Assembly (NCBI GenBank): GCA_003435055.1
Contig: QUMM01000005.1
Location: 1 to 64,000 of the forward strand
DNA length: 64,000 nucleotides
Reading direction: 5' to 3'
Origin: Lachnospiraceae bacterium OF09-6
GTDB taxonomy: Bacteria; Bacillota; Clostridia; Lachnospirales; Lachnospiraceae
Shown: positions 56,131 to 64,000 of the stretch, one piece after another
Position numbering within the stretch: position 1 is the first letter of the stretch
Layout: each line of letters begins with the position of its first letter
Made by a program: the position numbers and the translations under genes
The notes under the pieces: generated by a model
What the model was told of the DNA's origin: nothing
What the model saw: the letters and a program-made list of their open reading frames with translations, nothing else
The model's database searches: none

Positions 56131-56337
56131 ATGAAAACAATCGATGCAAGAGGACTTTCCTGTCCGGAACCGGTGATCCGTACCAAGAATGCGCTGGCAT
56201 CCGGCGAGAAAGCTTATACTGTAATGGTAGATAACGTAACTGCCAGGGAGAATGTTTCCCGTTTTGCCCTGCATCAGGGATATCAGGTATCTGTGAAAGA
56301 GGACGGCGAAGATTTCATCCTCACTCTGGAGAAATAA
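56131..56337 (+). CDS. yedF: TusA/YedF-like sulfur or selenium carrier protein
   Basis: A 68-residue TusA-fold protein. The active Cys is in GLSCPEPVI (CPxP, Cys near 11). Full-length YedF carries a second C-terminal domain that is missing here, so this is the N-terminal carrier domain alone. It likely carries persulfide or selenide from the desulfurase. It lies 21 bases after yedE, and its stop shares one base with the next start. Confidence 0.9.
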   Translation: MKTIDARGLSCPEPVIRTKNALASGEKAYTVMVDNVTARENVSRFALHQGYQVSVKEDGEDFILTLEK

Positions 56338-56579
56338 TGGGTAACTACATAGCCACATTTTTTTCCCATTTCGGGGCAATGGTGTTTAAGAAAAAATGTG
56401 ATGAGGAAGGTTATCAGGCTGTTATCATGCCGGTGCCAAGGTCTTTAAGCTCTTCCTGCGGAACCTGCGTAAAATTCACCGGTTCTGCGGAAACAGCAAA
56501 AGACTGGCACTCTGATGAACTGGAGCAGCTGGCAGAAATACTCGAAGACGGGAACTTTCGGGTGATATGGCATAGTTAG
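56337..56579 (+). CDS. DUF3343 protein
   Basis: An 80-residue protein of the DUF3343 family with a CGTC motif (SSSCGTCVKF, about 39-48). It regularly sits beside YedE and YedF in selenium-linked loci, where a thiol or selenol transfer role has been proposed. It is translationally coupled to the TusA-like gene. The terminator 56588-56648 follows. Confidence 0.87.
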   Translation: MGNYIATFFSHFGAMVFKKKCDEEGYQAVIMPVPRSLSSSCGTCVKFTGSAETAKDWHSDELEQLAEILEDGNFRVIWHS

Positions 56580-56587
56580 AATGCGAA

Positions 56588-56648
56588 AGAGAACTGGTAA
56601 AGTTATTGCGAGATTTGCGCACAGTGATAAAGCCAGTTCTCTTTTTTT
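56588..56648 (+). terminator. Terminator of the yedE operon
   Basis: A ten-pair outer stem AGAGAACTGG/CCAGTTCTCT (56588-56597 / 56633-56642) is followed by seven T. Confidence 0.8.
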
Positions 56649-56680
56649 CTTTATAAGAAAGCGAAGTCTGTCTGGGGCAG

Positions 56681-58108
56681 TTATCGTCTCCTGTCCAGAC
56701 CGCTTTCGCGGTAATAGCATGACTTACTTTTGTACATTCTCTCATCTGCAGCTTTTGCAATATCATAAATCCCATTCCATGCTTTTTCTGAACTAAAAAC
56801 GTATCCGTATGAAACACTGATAGAATCTACCAGTTCACCGTGCCATAGGGCAGATTTTTGCTCAAAGTCTTTGATAATCTTTTGAAGTTCCTCTGTTTTC
56901 TCGGTCATAATGATAACAAACTCATCTCCACCGATTCGGTAGACATTTCCATAATTCTGAAAACATTCTTTCATACAATCGGCTGCTGCACATATAAGTT
57001 CATCGCCGGCAGCATGTCCAAGAGAATCATTTACGCATTTTAGACCGTTGATATCCATGGAAATGTAGACCCATTCTTTATGAAGATCAAGACCGTGTAT
57101 TGCTGTCTCGTAAGCGTGTCTGTTAAAACATTTTGTAAGTTCATCGGTGTTCGATGTATAGAGTAGTTTTTCTTTTTCATATTTTTCTTTCAGAACCCGT
57201 GAGAGCATATACACCATACAACAGGATGCCAGTACAAGATATATACCGACTATCAGTACGGCATATATATTATTCTTTAGATAAAATGAAGTTTCCATAG
57301 TAACGGCAATGATATACGCATCATCAAGACATAGGAAACACCTGCAAAGTGTTCCGTTTACCTTTGTGTGTAAGGCAACTGTTTCGCTGCCATTCACTTT
57401 ATCAGTTGCGATACCAAGATCATCAAGTGCTTCTCCGATCCAGGTACGGTCGGTGGCTCCTTTTACGATCTTTGTCCTGGCATCTGCCACAAAAATTTCG
57501 ATCCCCTTATAAAGTGGCATGTCACTTACGACATTAGAAATTTCGTTCTGTTTCAATTCTTCCAGCAGACGTTTTGGTTCGATGCCTATCTGAATCATCC
57601 TCGTACCGGCTTCATTCCAGGTGATGGCATACATCATCTCTTTCTTTTCAGCGGTATTAGGCGTGACATCCTGACACATGGTAAGCGCCTTGTTAGTAAG
57701 CATTGGCTTAAAATAGGACATCTGTTCTCCTGAGTCGAAGTTGTAGCCATAGTATTTTGGCATAGATCCACTATAGATATATCCATTTTTATCAATCAGA
57801 TGTATCTCATCTACGGATATCAAATTTGCTATTTTCTGCAATTCTTCTACATCATGTTCTGCCGTTGGTTTTGCATCTATGATATATGATGCAGCTTTTG
57901 CTCTTATTATATAATCGTCCTTTAGCGATTCAATGAGTCCGTTTTCATTCTCATTATTTTTATTGAGCACGGTAACTACACGGTCAAGAAGTACTTTTGA
58001 CATCTGATATGTGTTGTTGTCATTTACAGATTTTAAAATTCCGACTTCAAGTAGTAATGCTATGGCAATGATTACAAAAGCCAGAAAAGTAAGTTTTTTC
58101 TTTTTCAT
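56681..58108 (-). CDS. Membrane diguanylate cyclase (GGDEF domain)
   Basis: About 475 residues. An N-terminal membrane helix (KKLTFLAFVIIAIALLLEVGIL), an extracytoplasmic Cache-like sensor domain (about 35-285), a second helix (about 290-310) and a C-terminal GGDEF domain with an intact RIGGDEFVII signature. It should make cyclic di-GMP in response to an external ligand. No RxxD inhibitory site is visible five residues before GGDEF. The ATG at 58108 fits the signal anchor but has only a weak ribosome site. The frame is open to 58156. Confidence 0.9.
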   Translation of the reverse strand: MKKKKLTFLAFVIIAIALLLEVGILKSVNDNNTYQMSKVLLDRVVTVLNKNNENENGLIESLKDDYIIRAKAASYIIDAKPTAEHDVEELQKIANLISVDEIHLIDKNGYIYSGSMPKYYGYNFDSGEQMSYFKPMLTNKALTMCQDVTPNTAEKKEMMYAITWNEAGTRMIQIGIEPKRLLEELKQNEISNVVSDMPLYKGIEIFVADARTKIVKGATDRTWIGEALDDLGIATDKVNGSETVALHTKVNGTLCRCFLCLDDAYIIAVTMETSFYLKNNIYAVLIVGIYLVLASCCMVYMLSRVLKEKYEKEKLLYTSNTDELTKCFNRHAYETAIHGLDLHKEWVYISMDINGLKCVNDSLGHAAGDELICAAADCMKECFQNYGNVYRIGGDEFVIIMTEKTEELQKIIKDFEQKSALWHGELVDSISVSYGYVFSSEKAWNGIYDIAKAADERMYKSKSCYYRESGLDRRR

Positions 58109-58248
58109 ATATCTATTGTACCAAGTCTCTGGCACAACTGCCAGACTTAAATACATAAAACAACTGCTTTTGTAAAAAATTATATTTGCACAGGTGTTGT
58201 TTCTATGTTACATTCAGTGTAATTAGATTGAATTGTGCAAAGGATGGG

Positions 58249-59160
58249 GTGAGTAAAATAACAGATAAAAAGGTATACTATCATCTTCCAGGATTATTTG
58301 AATTTTATGAACTTTATCGAGTCTTTCTGCCAGTATTCCGAGAGCACAGGGAATACTTTTATGACTGGTGCGAGATTGGGTCGATATACGGAGCACCATC
58401 TGACTGTATCTGGGGTGGAGGACGTACCTCGTTTGGAGATGCAGATCCACAAAAAGTGCTGGCATTAATGCAGGAATATAAGATATCTGCCAGACTGACA
58501 TTCAGCAATTCATTATTGAAGAAAGAACATCTGCAGGATCGGAAATGCAATGCATTATGTGAATTGTTTGAAAAACAAACGGAAGTAGAAAATGGAGTGA
58601 TTCTTCATTCTGAGTTGCTATTGAATTATTTGCAGAATACCTATCCGAACTTTTATTTTGTCTCTTCGACAACAAAAGTCCTGACAGATTTTCAACGGTT
58701 TCTGGAGGAAGTGAATCGGGAAGAATTTCGCTATGTTGTACCTGATTTTCGCCTGAACAAAATGTTTGACAAATTAAATCAGATGAGTGACAGCCAGAAA
58801 GAAAAAGTAGAATTCCTGTGCAATGAATGTTGCTGGTTTGGCTGCAAAGACAGAAAAGCCTGTTATGAATCTGTCAGCCGGAAAAATCTGGGAGAAAGCT
58901 GCCCGGAACATGATTGCCATGCACCTGGGGCAGAAGGCGGATATCTGTTTTCCAAAGCACTGACGAATCCGGGATTTATCAGTGCGACAGACATCAAAGA
59001 TGTGTATCAGCCAATGGGATTTTCTAATTTTAAGATCGAAGGCCGGGGACTTGGAAGCGCACTGATTCTGGAATTCCTGTTATATTATATGACCAGACCA
59101 GAATACCAGATTCATGTCAGGGAAAAAATCTACCTGGATAATATGCTGGATCTTTTTTAA
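58249..59160 (+). CDS. Protein of unknown function with a Cys cluster
   Basis: About 303 residues from a GTG at 58249, which has AAGGATGGG upstream; the frame is open to 58186. No family is firmly recognised. Visible features are IYGAPSDCIWGGGR near the N-terminus and a Cys-rich segment CNECCWFGCKDRKAC...SCPEHDC (about 205-240), with at least seven Cys and a His in 33 residues, which could bind an Fe-S cluster or zinc. The overall pattern recalls TIM-barrel-type proteins such as peptidase U32 relatives, but this is weak. The nitroreductase gene follows after 22 bases and may be co-transcribed. Confidence 0.72.
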   Translation: MSKITDKKVYYHLPGLFEFYELYRVFLPVFREHREYFYDWCEIGSIYGAPSDCIWGGGRTSFGDADPQKVLALMQEYKISARLTFSNSLLKKEHLQDRKCNALCELFEKQTEVENGVILHSELLLNYLQNTYPNFYFVSSTTKVLTDFQRFLEEVNREEFRYVVPDFRLNKMFDKLNQMSDSQKEKVEFLCNECCWFGCKDRKACYESVSRKNLGESCPEHDCHAPGAEGGYLFSKALTNPGFISATDIKDVYQPMGFSNFKIEGRGLGSALILEFLLYYMTRPEYQIHVREKIYLDNMLDLF

Positions 59161-59182
59161 ACCAATGGGAGGAGAACTGAAT

Positions 59183-59695
59183 ATGGATTTTTCAGAAGTA
59201 ATAAAAAACAGATATTCCTGTAAAAAATTCAGTGACAGGAAAGTAGAAAAGGAAAAACTGGATAAGATTTTGGAAGCAGGACGTGTTGCTCCCACAGCAA
59301 AAAATCTTCAGGAACAGCATATTTATGTGGTACAGTCTGAAAAGGGATTAGCTGCCATTGATAAAGTGACACCTTGCCGATATGGCGCACCGGTGGTTTT
59401 AGTGGTAGCTTATAATAAAAACAATGTATTTACTTATCCGGGTGAAAAAAGAGATTCAGGAATCGAGGATGCCAGCATTGTAGCAACACATATGCTGCTG
59501 GCAACCTATAATGAAGGCGTTGACAGCTGCTGGATCAATTTCTTTAATCCAGATGAACTGGCACAGGCACTTAATCTTCCAGAAGACGAAGAAGTCCTGA
59601 TGCTGCTGGATCTTGGAATTGCAGTAGAAGGAACAAAAGCACTTCCAAATCATAACAGCAGAAAAGAGCTGACAGAAACAGTAACCTATATGTAA
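59183..59695 (+). CDS. Nitroreductase-family flavoprotein
   Basis: A 170-residue FMN-dependent oxidoreductase. The N-terminal IKNRYSCKKFSDRKVEKEKLDKILEAG and APTAKNLQ are the classic FMN-phosphate-binding start. It has the compact length of clostridial members, which usually act as dimers on quinones, nitro compounds or flavins. The true substrate is unknown. GGGAGGAG supports the ATG at 59183; the longer frame from 59114 overlaps the previous gene. Confidence 0.9.
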   Translation: MDFSEVIKNRYSCKKFSDRKVEKEKLDKILEAGRVAPTAKNLQEQHIYVVQSEKGLAAIDKVTPCRYGAPVVLVVAYNKNNVFTYPGEKRDSGIEDASIVATHMLLATYNEGVDSCWINFFNPDELAQALNLPEDEEVLMLLDLGIAVEGTKALPNHNSRKELTETVTYM

Positions 59696-60004
59696 TAAAA
59701 AGTTCACCTTCAGGCAATGATCTACCAAAAGAACAGCCTGAAGATGATTTTATATTCGAAAGTGGCTGTAAAGGCTATTTCGAGCCTAGGTGGTTCTTGT
59801 CAGCAATAACGCCGATATTTTATCAGTAGTTTTTATTTTGTGATATACTGTTCTATATGATTTAAAAAATAGAGAAAAGCATGAAGTTTACGAAAAGCAA
59901 ATGCCCGTACCGGATATGCAAAATGCTATTTATTTCTAATGAAAACAGAGGGCAGGGAATCCATATCCGCTGCTGTATATGTAAAAAACTTGAGGAGAGC
60001 AGCT
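59696..60004. other. Intergenic region with one hairpin
   Basis: These 309 bases lie between the nitroreductase and GNAT genes. An eight-pair stem CTTCAGGC/GCCTGAAG (59708-59715 / 59736-59743) with a 20-base loop could be a weak terminator. TATACT occurs at 59844-59849. I see no gene. Confidence 0.4.
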
Positions 60005-60460
60005 ATGAATATAAGAAGCGCACAGACTAAAGATTTATCAAGAATTGCTGAAATTTTTGTATTCAATAACAGAATCAATTATCTGCCAATATTCAAAGAT
60101 GAATCCTATTCCTTCGGAGAATTGCAGGTAGTATCGTTCATAGAGCAGTATCTGAAAAGGAAAGAAGTATACCAGAACCTTTATGTATATGATGACGGAC
60201 TAATCAAAGGATTCCTGCAAATGAAGGAAACAGAAATCTATAAGTTGTATATAGAACCATGTTTTCAGAGGGAAGGAATAGGTCATGAACTGATAGAATT
60301 TGCTATAAAAGAATTTGGGGCAGATCATCTGTGGACATTGGAAAAGAATGTAAAAGCAATTGCATTTTACAACAGACATGGATTTTGCTTTACAGGTCAA
60401 AGGCAATTTGAGGAAGGCACCACAGAATATGTGATAGAATTGAAGAGAGAAACATCTTAA
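60005..60460 (+). CDS. GNAT-family N-acetyltransferase
   Basis: A 151-residue acetyltransferase. The acetyl-CoA-binding motif A is QREGIGHELIEFAIKEFG (about 92-109), preceded by the strand YKLYIEP. LEKNVKAIAFYNRHGFCFTG completes the C-terminal motif B. TGAGGAGAG supports the ATG at 60005; the frame is open to 59939 without a ribosome site. The substrate is unknown. Confidence 0.9.
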   Translation: MNIRSAQTKDLSRIAEIFVFNNRINYLPIFKDESYSFGELQVVSFIEQYLKRKEVYQNLYVYDDGLIKGFLQMKETEIYKLYIEPCFQREGIGHELIEFAIKEFGADHLWTLEKNVKAIAFYNRHGFCFTGQRQFEEGTTEYVIELKRETS

Positions 60461-60496
60461 GATAATGGAAAATTGGAAATTGTGTACTGGGCTGGC

Positions 60497-60526
60497 CGTA
60501 TGGAGAAGATTACTTCTCCATACGTT
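60497..60526. terminator. Hairpin between convergent GNAT and MATE genes
   Basis: A perfect 12-pair stem (60497-60508 / 60513-60524) with loop ATTA. It overlaps the stop of the MATE gene. T tracts are short, so strength is uncertain. Confidence 0.6.
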
Positions 60527-61871
60527 TCAGTTCCGGCAGTACAGTGCACAGCATAGTGATAAAGCAGAGGCTTCCTCCGATGACGTTGGATACTGGTTCA
60601 GCCAGGAATACACCTCTGGTTCCCATGTGCAGTGCATATGGCATCAGATAGGTGAGCGGTACCACAATAAAGACTTTACGAAGCAGGGAGAAGAAGATCG
60701 CCTGCTTTTTTTTGTTCAGAGATTTGAATACAGTCTGGCCGATATACTGCAGATCCATAAAAATAAAGGCTGCAAAATACTGATTCAGTGCTGGAATAGT
60801 GTCCTGAACCAGAGAAGTATCTGAAGTAAAGACGCGAATCAGAGTACCCGGAACCAGGATGATCAGACTCCACATCACAGCTGTATAAGCAAGGATCATC
60901 ATGCCGAGAACCAGGATGGCCTTCCGCACCCGGGCTGGACGGACCGCACCGTAGTTGTAACTTAAGATAGGGGAAGTTCCTTCATTCATAGCATAGATTG
61001 GTGTCTCGACCAGCTGGCGTACACTGGATACAATTGTCATGACAGAAATGTAGATATCGCCACCGGTAACGGAAAGCACGTTATTACAGCAGATCGTTAC
61101 CAGGCTGTTGGTAATCTGCATGATAAATCCGGCAGTTCCCAGACTGGTGATATTTTTAGCATAGTTGATACACTTGGGAATCTCATCCTTGTGAAGCAAC
61201 CGTACTTTAAGTTCTGATTTTTTCGTAAGGAAATAAAGGACAAAGACGGCGGACAGAACCTGCGAGATCACAGTAGCAATGGCTGCACCGCGAATGCCAA
61301 ATCCCAGAACGAAAATAAACAGCGGATCCAGAAGCAGATTTGCTACGGCACCGATGGCCACGGAGATCATACCGATGACAGAATAGCCCTGTGCATTAAT
61401 AAAAGGATTCATACCTACGGATAACATGGATGGAAGTGTGCCGATCAGGTAAACCATCAGATATGGCAGAGCATAAGTCAGGGCTTCTGAAGATGCACCG
61501 AACAGGATCAAAAGCGGGCTGGCAAAACACAGACCAGTCACCATCAGGATCAGAGCACTGGCAGACAACATGGTGAAGGAAGTATTCATAATGCAGACTG
61601 CTTCCGGTTCTTTCTTTTTTCCTCTGTAAATAGAAAACAATGGAGCACCGCCGCTTCCAAACAGATTGGCAAAGGCGGTGATAATGACGATCAGTGGAAA
61701 ACACAGACCGACAGCACCAAGGGCAGCCGTTCCCTCGCCAGGGATACGTGCAATGTAGATACGATCCACCACGTTATACAAGAGATTTAAAAGCTGGGCC
61801 ACCAGCATGGGAAGACCAGCCCCCAAAATATTTCCAGTTATGGTTCCATTTTCAAAATCAATTCGTTTCAT
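60510..61871 (-). CDS. MATE-family efflux transporter
   Basis: A 453-residue protein with 12 helices of the MATE family, which exports cationic drugs or metabolites in exchange for Na+ or H+. The start MKRIDFENGTITGNILGAGLPMLVAQLLNLLYNVVDRIYIAR is typical. AAGGA supports the ATG at 61871; a closer ATG at 61880 leaves too little spacing. It is transcribed from the promoter at 61905-61933. Confidence 0.94.
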   Translation of the reverse strand: MKRIDFENGTITGNILGAGLPMLVAQLLNLLYNVVDRIYIARIPGEGTAALGAVGLCFPLIVIITAFANLFGSGGAPLFSIYRGKKKEPEAVCIMNTSFTMLSASALILMVTGLCFASPLLILFGASSEALTYALPYLMVYLIGTLPSMLSVGMNPFINAQGYSVIGMISVAIGAVANLLLDPLFIFVLGFGIRGAAIATVISQVLSAVFVLYFLTKKSELKVRLLHKDEIPKCINYAKNITSLGTAGFIMQITNSLVTICCNNVLSVTGGDIYISVMTIVSSVRQLVETPIYAMNEGTSPILSYNYGAVRPARVRKAILVLGMMILAYTAVMWSLIILVPGTLIRVFTSDTSLVQDTIPALNQYFAAFIFMDLQYIGQTVFKSLNKKKQAIFFSLLRKVFIVVPLTYLMPYALHMGTRGVFLAEPVSNVIGGSLCFITMLCTVLPELKRMEK

Positions 61872-61904
61872 ATAAATCATTCCTTTTTCTTTTCTTGCGC
61901 TGTT

Positions 61905-61933
61905 AGTATAGCAAGTGTTATGCTAGATGTAAA
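61905..61933 (-). promoter_or_regulatory. MATE promoter with palindromic element in the spacer
   Basis: On the minus strand, TTTACA (61928-61933) and TATACT (61905-61910) are separated by 17 bases. The spacer contains TAGCA...TGCTA as an imperfect inverted repeat overlapping the -10 box, a possible repressor site. Confidence 0.55.
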
Positions 61934-61974
61934 TTGCGGATTTAAGAAAAAGATAAGCAGGGAGGGATGAAAAG

Positions 61975-62655
61975 TTGAATAAAGTATTGATCGTAGAAGA
62001 TGATCCGGTGATTGCAAAGTCAGTGGCAGATCATCTCACGACCTGGCAGATGCAGGTCAGGTGTGCCAAAGACTTTGAAAAGATTGATGAGGAAGCAACC
62101 GATTTTCAGCCGGATATTATCATTATGGATATCAAGCTCCCTTATTATAATGGCTTTTATTGGTGTTCCCAGATCCGAAAAAATTCCAGGGTGCCGATTG
62201 TGTTCCTGTCCTCGGCGGATGATAATATGAATATTGTGATGGCAATGAACATGGGCGGGGATGATTTCATTTCCAAGCCCTTTGATCTGCAGGTACTTAC
62301 GGCAAAGCTGCAGGCGGTGCTGCGCAGAAGTTATGGAGCAGACCTGACATCCCATACTCTGGAATGTGGGGAAGTATGTCTGAATCTGGATGACACCAGC
62401 GCATCTGTCAGTGGAAAAAGAGTGGAACTGACGAAGAATGAATTCCTGATACTAAAGACGCTGATGGAGAAACAGGGAAAAGTAGTCAGCAGGGAAACCA
62501 TCATGGAGCGTCTGTGGGAAAATGATGAGTTCGTGGATGATAATACATTGACGGTAAATGTGACCAGAATCCGCAAGAAGCTGGAAATGGCCGGTGTGAG
62601 AGATTTTATAGGAACAAAAAGAGGAATCGGATATATGGTGGGAAAAGAAGAATGA
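61975..62655 (+). CDS. OmpR-family response regulator (BceR-like)
   Basis: A 226-residue regulator with a receiver domain (VLIVEDDPVI; phospho-acceptor Asp in IIIMDIKLPYYNG near 52; Lys in FISKPFD) and a C-terminal winged helix (TKNEFLILKTL...VTRIRKKLE). The start is TTG at 61975 after GGGAGGG. It overlaps the kinase gene by four bases (ATGA). With the ABC ATPase at 63684 it matches Bce-type antimicrobial-peptide sensing modules. Confidence 0.93.
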   Translation: MNKVLIVEDDPVIAKSVADHLTTWQMQVRCAKDFEKIDEEATDFQPDIIIMDIKLPYYNGFYWCSQIRKNSRVPIVFLSSADDNMNIVMAMNMGGDDFISKPFDLQVLTAKLQAVLRRSYGADLTSHTLECGEVCLNLDDTSASVSGKRVELTKNEFLILKTLMEKQGKVVSRETIMERLWENDEFVDDNTLTVNVTRIRKKLEMAGVRDFIGTKRGIGYMVGKEE

Positions 62656-63593
62656 AAATGAAAAATGGCAGAAAGCGGTTTGTGACAGAATATGCAGGTT
62701 TATTTTGTATGGAACCGGTCATAGTACTTACTACGTTCGGAGTGTCTGCCCTGTATAACATACCGACAGAGTATATGATATATCTGATTGCATTGAATAT
62801 AGCAGTATGGCTGATGGTTCTCTGTATACAATACCGTTTTTTCAAAAAGAAAAACGAGGAATATCAGGAAGAGATAAGAAATCTACAGAGAAATCATCGG
62901 GAGGAAAATCAAAAATGGGAAAATTTACGGGAAAAACAGGACTTCTTTGCACTGTGGGCGCATCAGATCAAGACGCCTATTGCAGCGATGCATCTGTTAT
63001 TGCAGTCAGAAGAAACAGATACCGCTGACTGTCGTCAGGAGTTATTTAAGATCGAAAATTATGTGGAAATGGCACTGAACTATCTGCGTTTTGAAGAGAT
63101 GAGTAACGATTTGGTACTGGAACGGAATTCGTTGGAAGCACTGGTACGCCAGACGGTAAAAAAATATGCGTTTGTGTTTATTCATAATCATATTGCCATA
63201 AAGCTGGGGGATCTGGACTATCGTGTGCTTACGGATGAAAAATGGTTCTGTTTTGTACTGGAACAGATATTATCCAATGCGCTAAAATATACCAGACAGG
63301 GAAGCGTCACAATTTTTGCAGAAAAGGACGATGAAGGAATACGCCTTACCATTCGTGATACCGGAATCGGAATCAGGAGTGAAGATCTGCCGAGAATCTT
63401 TGAAAAGGGTTTTACCGGATACAACGGACGGATGGATAAAAAGGCCAGTGGTCTGGGGCTGTATCTTTGCAAAGGAATCTGTGAGAAACTGGGACATAGG
63501 ATCGAAGTATTTTCCACAGAAGGAAAAGGAACCGATATGTGTATCACAATGCCACAGGAGAATGTAAAATGGAAAGACCTTACAGAAATGTAA
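62652..63593 (+). CDS. Sensor histidine kinase (BceS-like, short sensor)
   Basis: A 313-residue kinase. Two N-terminal membrane helices (about 22-38 and 42-60) with almost no external loop are typical of intramembrane-sensing BceS kinases that need their ABC permease as sensor. The phospho-acceptor is in FFALWAHQIKTPIAAM (His near 106). N-box QILSNALKYT and G-boxes DTGIGI and GLGLYL complete the ATPase domain. Confidence 0.93.
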   Translation: MKMKNGRKRFVTEYAGLFCMEPVIVLTTFGVSALYNIPTEYMIYLIALNIAVWLMVLCIQYRFFKKKNEEYQEEIRNLQRNHREENQKWENLREKQDFFALWAHQIKTPIAAMHLLLQSEETDTADCRQELFKIENYVEMALNYLRFEEMSNDLVLERNSLEALVRQTVKKYAFVFIHNHIAIKLGDLDYRVLTDEKWFCFVLEQILSNALKYTRQGSVTIFAEKDDEGIRLTIRDTGIGIRSEDLPRIFEKGFTGYNGRMDKKASGLGLYLCKGICEKLGHRIEVFSTEGKGTDMCITMPQENVKWKDLTEM

Positions 63594-63603
63594 GATTACC
63601 ATG

Positions 63604-63646
63604 AGGAAATGTAAGCCAGAAAAAGGGCAGCACATTTCCTTTTTTG
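63604..63646 (+). terminator. Terminator or attenuator between kinase and ABC genes
   Basis: A nine-pair stem (63604-63612 / 63632-63640) with a 19-base loop is followed by six T. It separates the two-component genes from the ABC transporter genes. Confidence 0.75.
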
Positions 63647-63683
63647 TTATGATGATAAAAAAGAGAGATAAAGGAGATGCGAG

Positions 63684-64000
63684 ATGGCAGTCTTAGAAGT
63701 AAATCATATCAAAAAAGTGTATAAAACACGTATGGGTGGTGAGGAGATCACTGCATTACGCGATGTTCATTTCAGTGTGGAAAAGGGAGAGTTTGTGGCG
63801 ATCATGGGAGAATCTGGAAGTGGAAAGACAACGTTGCTGAATATCCTGGCCAGTTTGGATACCCCAACGGTTGGAAAGGTTCTGGTGGGTGGCAAGGATT
63901 ATAGCACGTTAAAGGATGATGAACGGGCGATTTTTCGGAGAACGAATCTGGGATTTATCTTTCAGGATTTTAATCTTCTGGATAATTTTACCATCGAGGA
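63684..64000 (+). CDS. ABC transporter ATP-binding protein (BceA-like), truncated by window end
   Basis: The first 105 residues of an ABC ATPase. MAVLEVNHIKKVYKTRMGGEEITALRDV leads to Walker A GESGSGKTT (about 44) and the Q-loop FIFQDFNLLD. AAGGAG precedes the ATG. The order kinase/regulator then BceA-like ATPase predicts a BceB-like permease just beyond the window. Confidence 0.92.
   Translation, partial: MAVLEVNHIKKVYKTRMGGEEITALRDVHFSVEKGEFVAIMGESGSGKTTLLNILASLDTPTVGKVLVGGKDYSTLKDDERAIFRRTNLGFIFQDFNLLDNFTIE

Overview
The window looks like chromosomal DNA of a gut-type Clostridia, most likely Lachnospiraceae. The basis is gene content and order: rel - MBL hydrolase - hemZ - hisS - aspS, rpsB-tsf, pyrH-frr-uppS-cdsA-dxr-rseP, tandem feoA with feoB and a small Cys-rich Feo protein, a short ThiC, and a Bce-like two-component system. 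Strong AGGAGG ribosome sites, T-box and TPP leaders, and TTGACA/TATAAT promoters fit this too. Genus cannot be assigned from sequence alone. No complete insertion sequence, prophage or CRISPR array is visible.

Layout. 1-110 is the 3' end of a 23S rRNA gene, with no 5S gene after it. 250-3.9 kb holds a HAD phosphatase, an alpha/beta hydrolase, two inverted copies of a tRNA-Leu(AAG) gene (one with a damaged acceptor stem) flanking a frameshifted aromatic-acid-exporter-like gene, and a tRNA-Leu(CAG). 3.9-12.6 kb is a housekeeping run: apt, rel, MBL hydrolase, hemZ, HD-GYP protein, hisS, aspS. 12.7-20.7 kb is a lipoprotein divergent from a four-gene MacAB-like system with two adaptors, one of them having a ~690-residue insertion in its coiled-coil hairpin. 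20.9-24.4 kb carries rpsB-tsf and a TPP riboswitch-thiC unit. 24.4-27.3 kb holds a remnant of ppk behind PhoP-box-like repeats, an AAA-ATPase/PD-(D/E)XK protein and a YARHG-domain secreted protein.

27.4-30.0 kb is a T-box leader (specifier read as Ile AUC) controlling a BASS-family transporter and ilvC. A TetR regulator, ftsH and an MMPL/RND transporter follow. 34.7-37.9 kb contains a long palindrome and the ferrous-iron operon feoA-feoA-feoB-Cys-rich protein. The feoA promoter spacer shares an operator-like element with the promoter of a DtxR-type regulator at 45.0-45.4 kb. 38.0-45.0 kb is a surface-glycoconjugate-like cluster (flippase, xpt, frameshifted CapK/PaaK-like adenylation gene, GtrB-like glycosyltransferase, ATP-grasp ligase) followed by an Ig-like/NlpC-P60-like secreted protein.

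45.5-47.2 kb has a DMT transporter and a membrane-anchored unknown. 47.3-52.4 kb is the pyrH...rseP operon, and 52.5-53.8 kb has CYTH and O6-alkylguanine methyltransferase genes. 53.7-56.6 kb is a selenium-type cassette (EF2568-like cysteine desulfurase, divergent YedE, TusA/YedF, DUF3343). The end holds a GGDEF protein, a Cys-cluster unknown, a nitroreductase, a GNAT protein, a MATE pump, and a Bce-like response regulator/kinase with the start of its ABC ATPase cut by the window edge.

I did not find a clear-cut wholly new system. The strongest leads are the giant interrupted adaptor, the T-box/BASS/ilvC unit, the selenium cassette with its divergent control region, the inverted tRNA-Leu(AAG) pair, the Cys-cluster protein at 58.2 kb, and a recurring pattern of single-base losses in three loci that could be real decay or assembly error.
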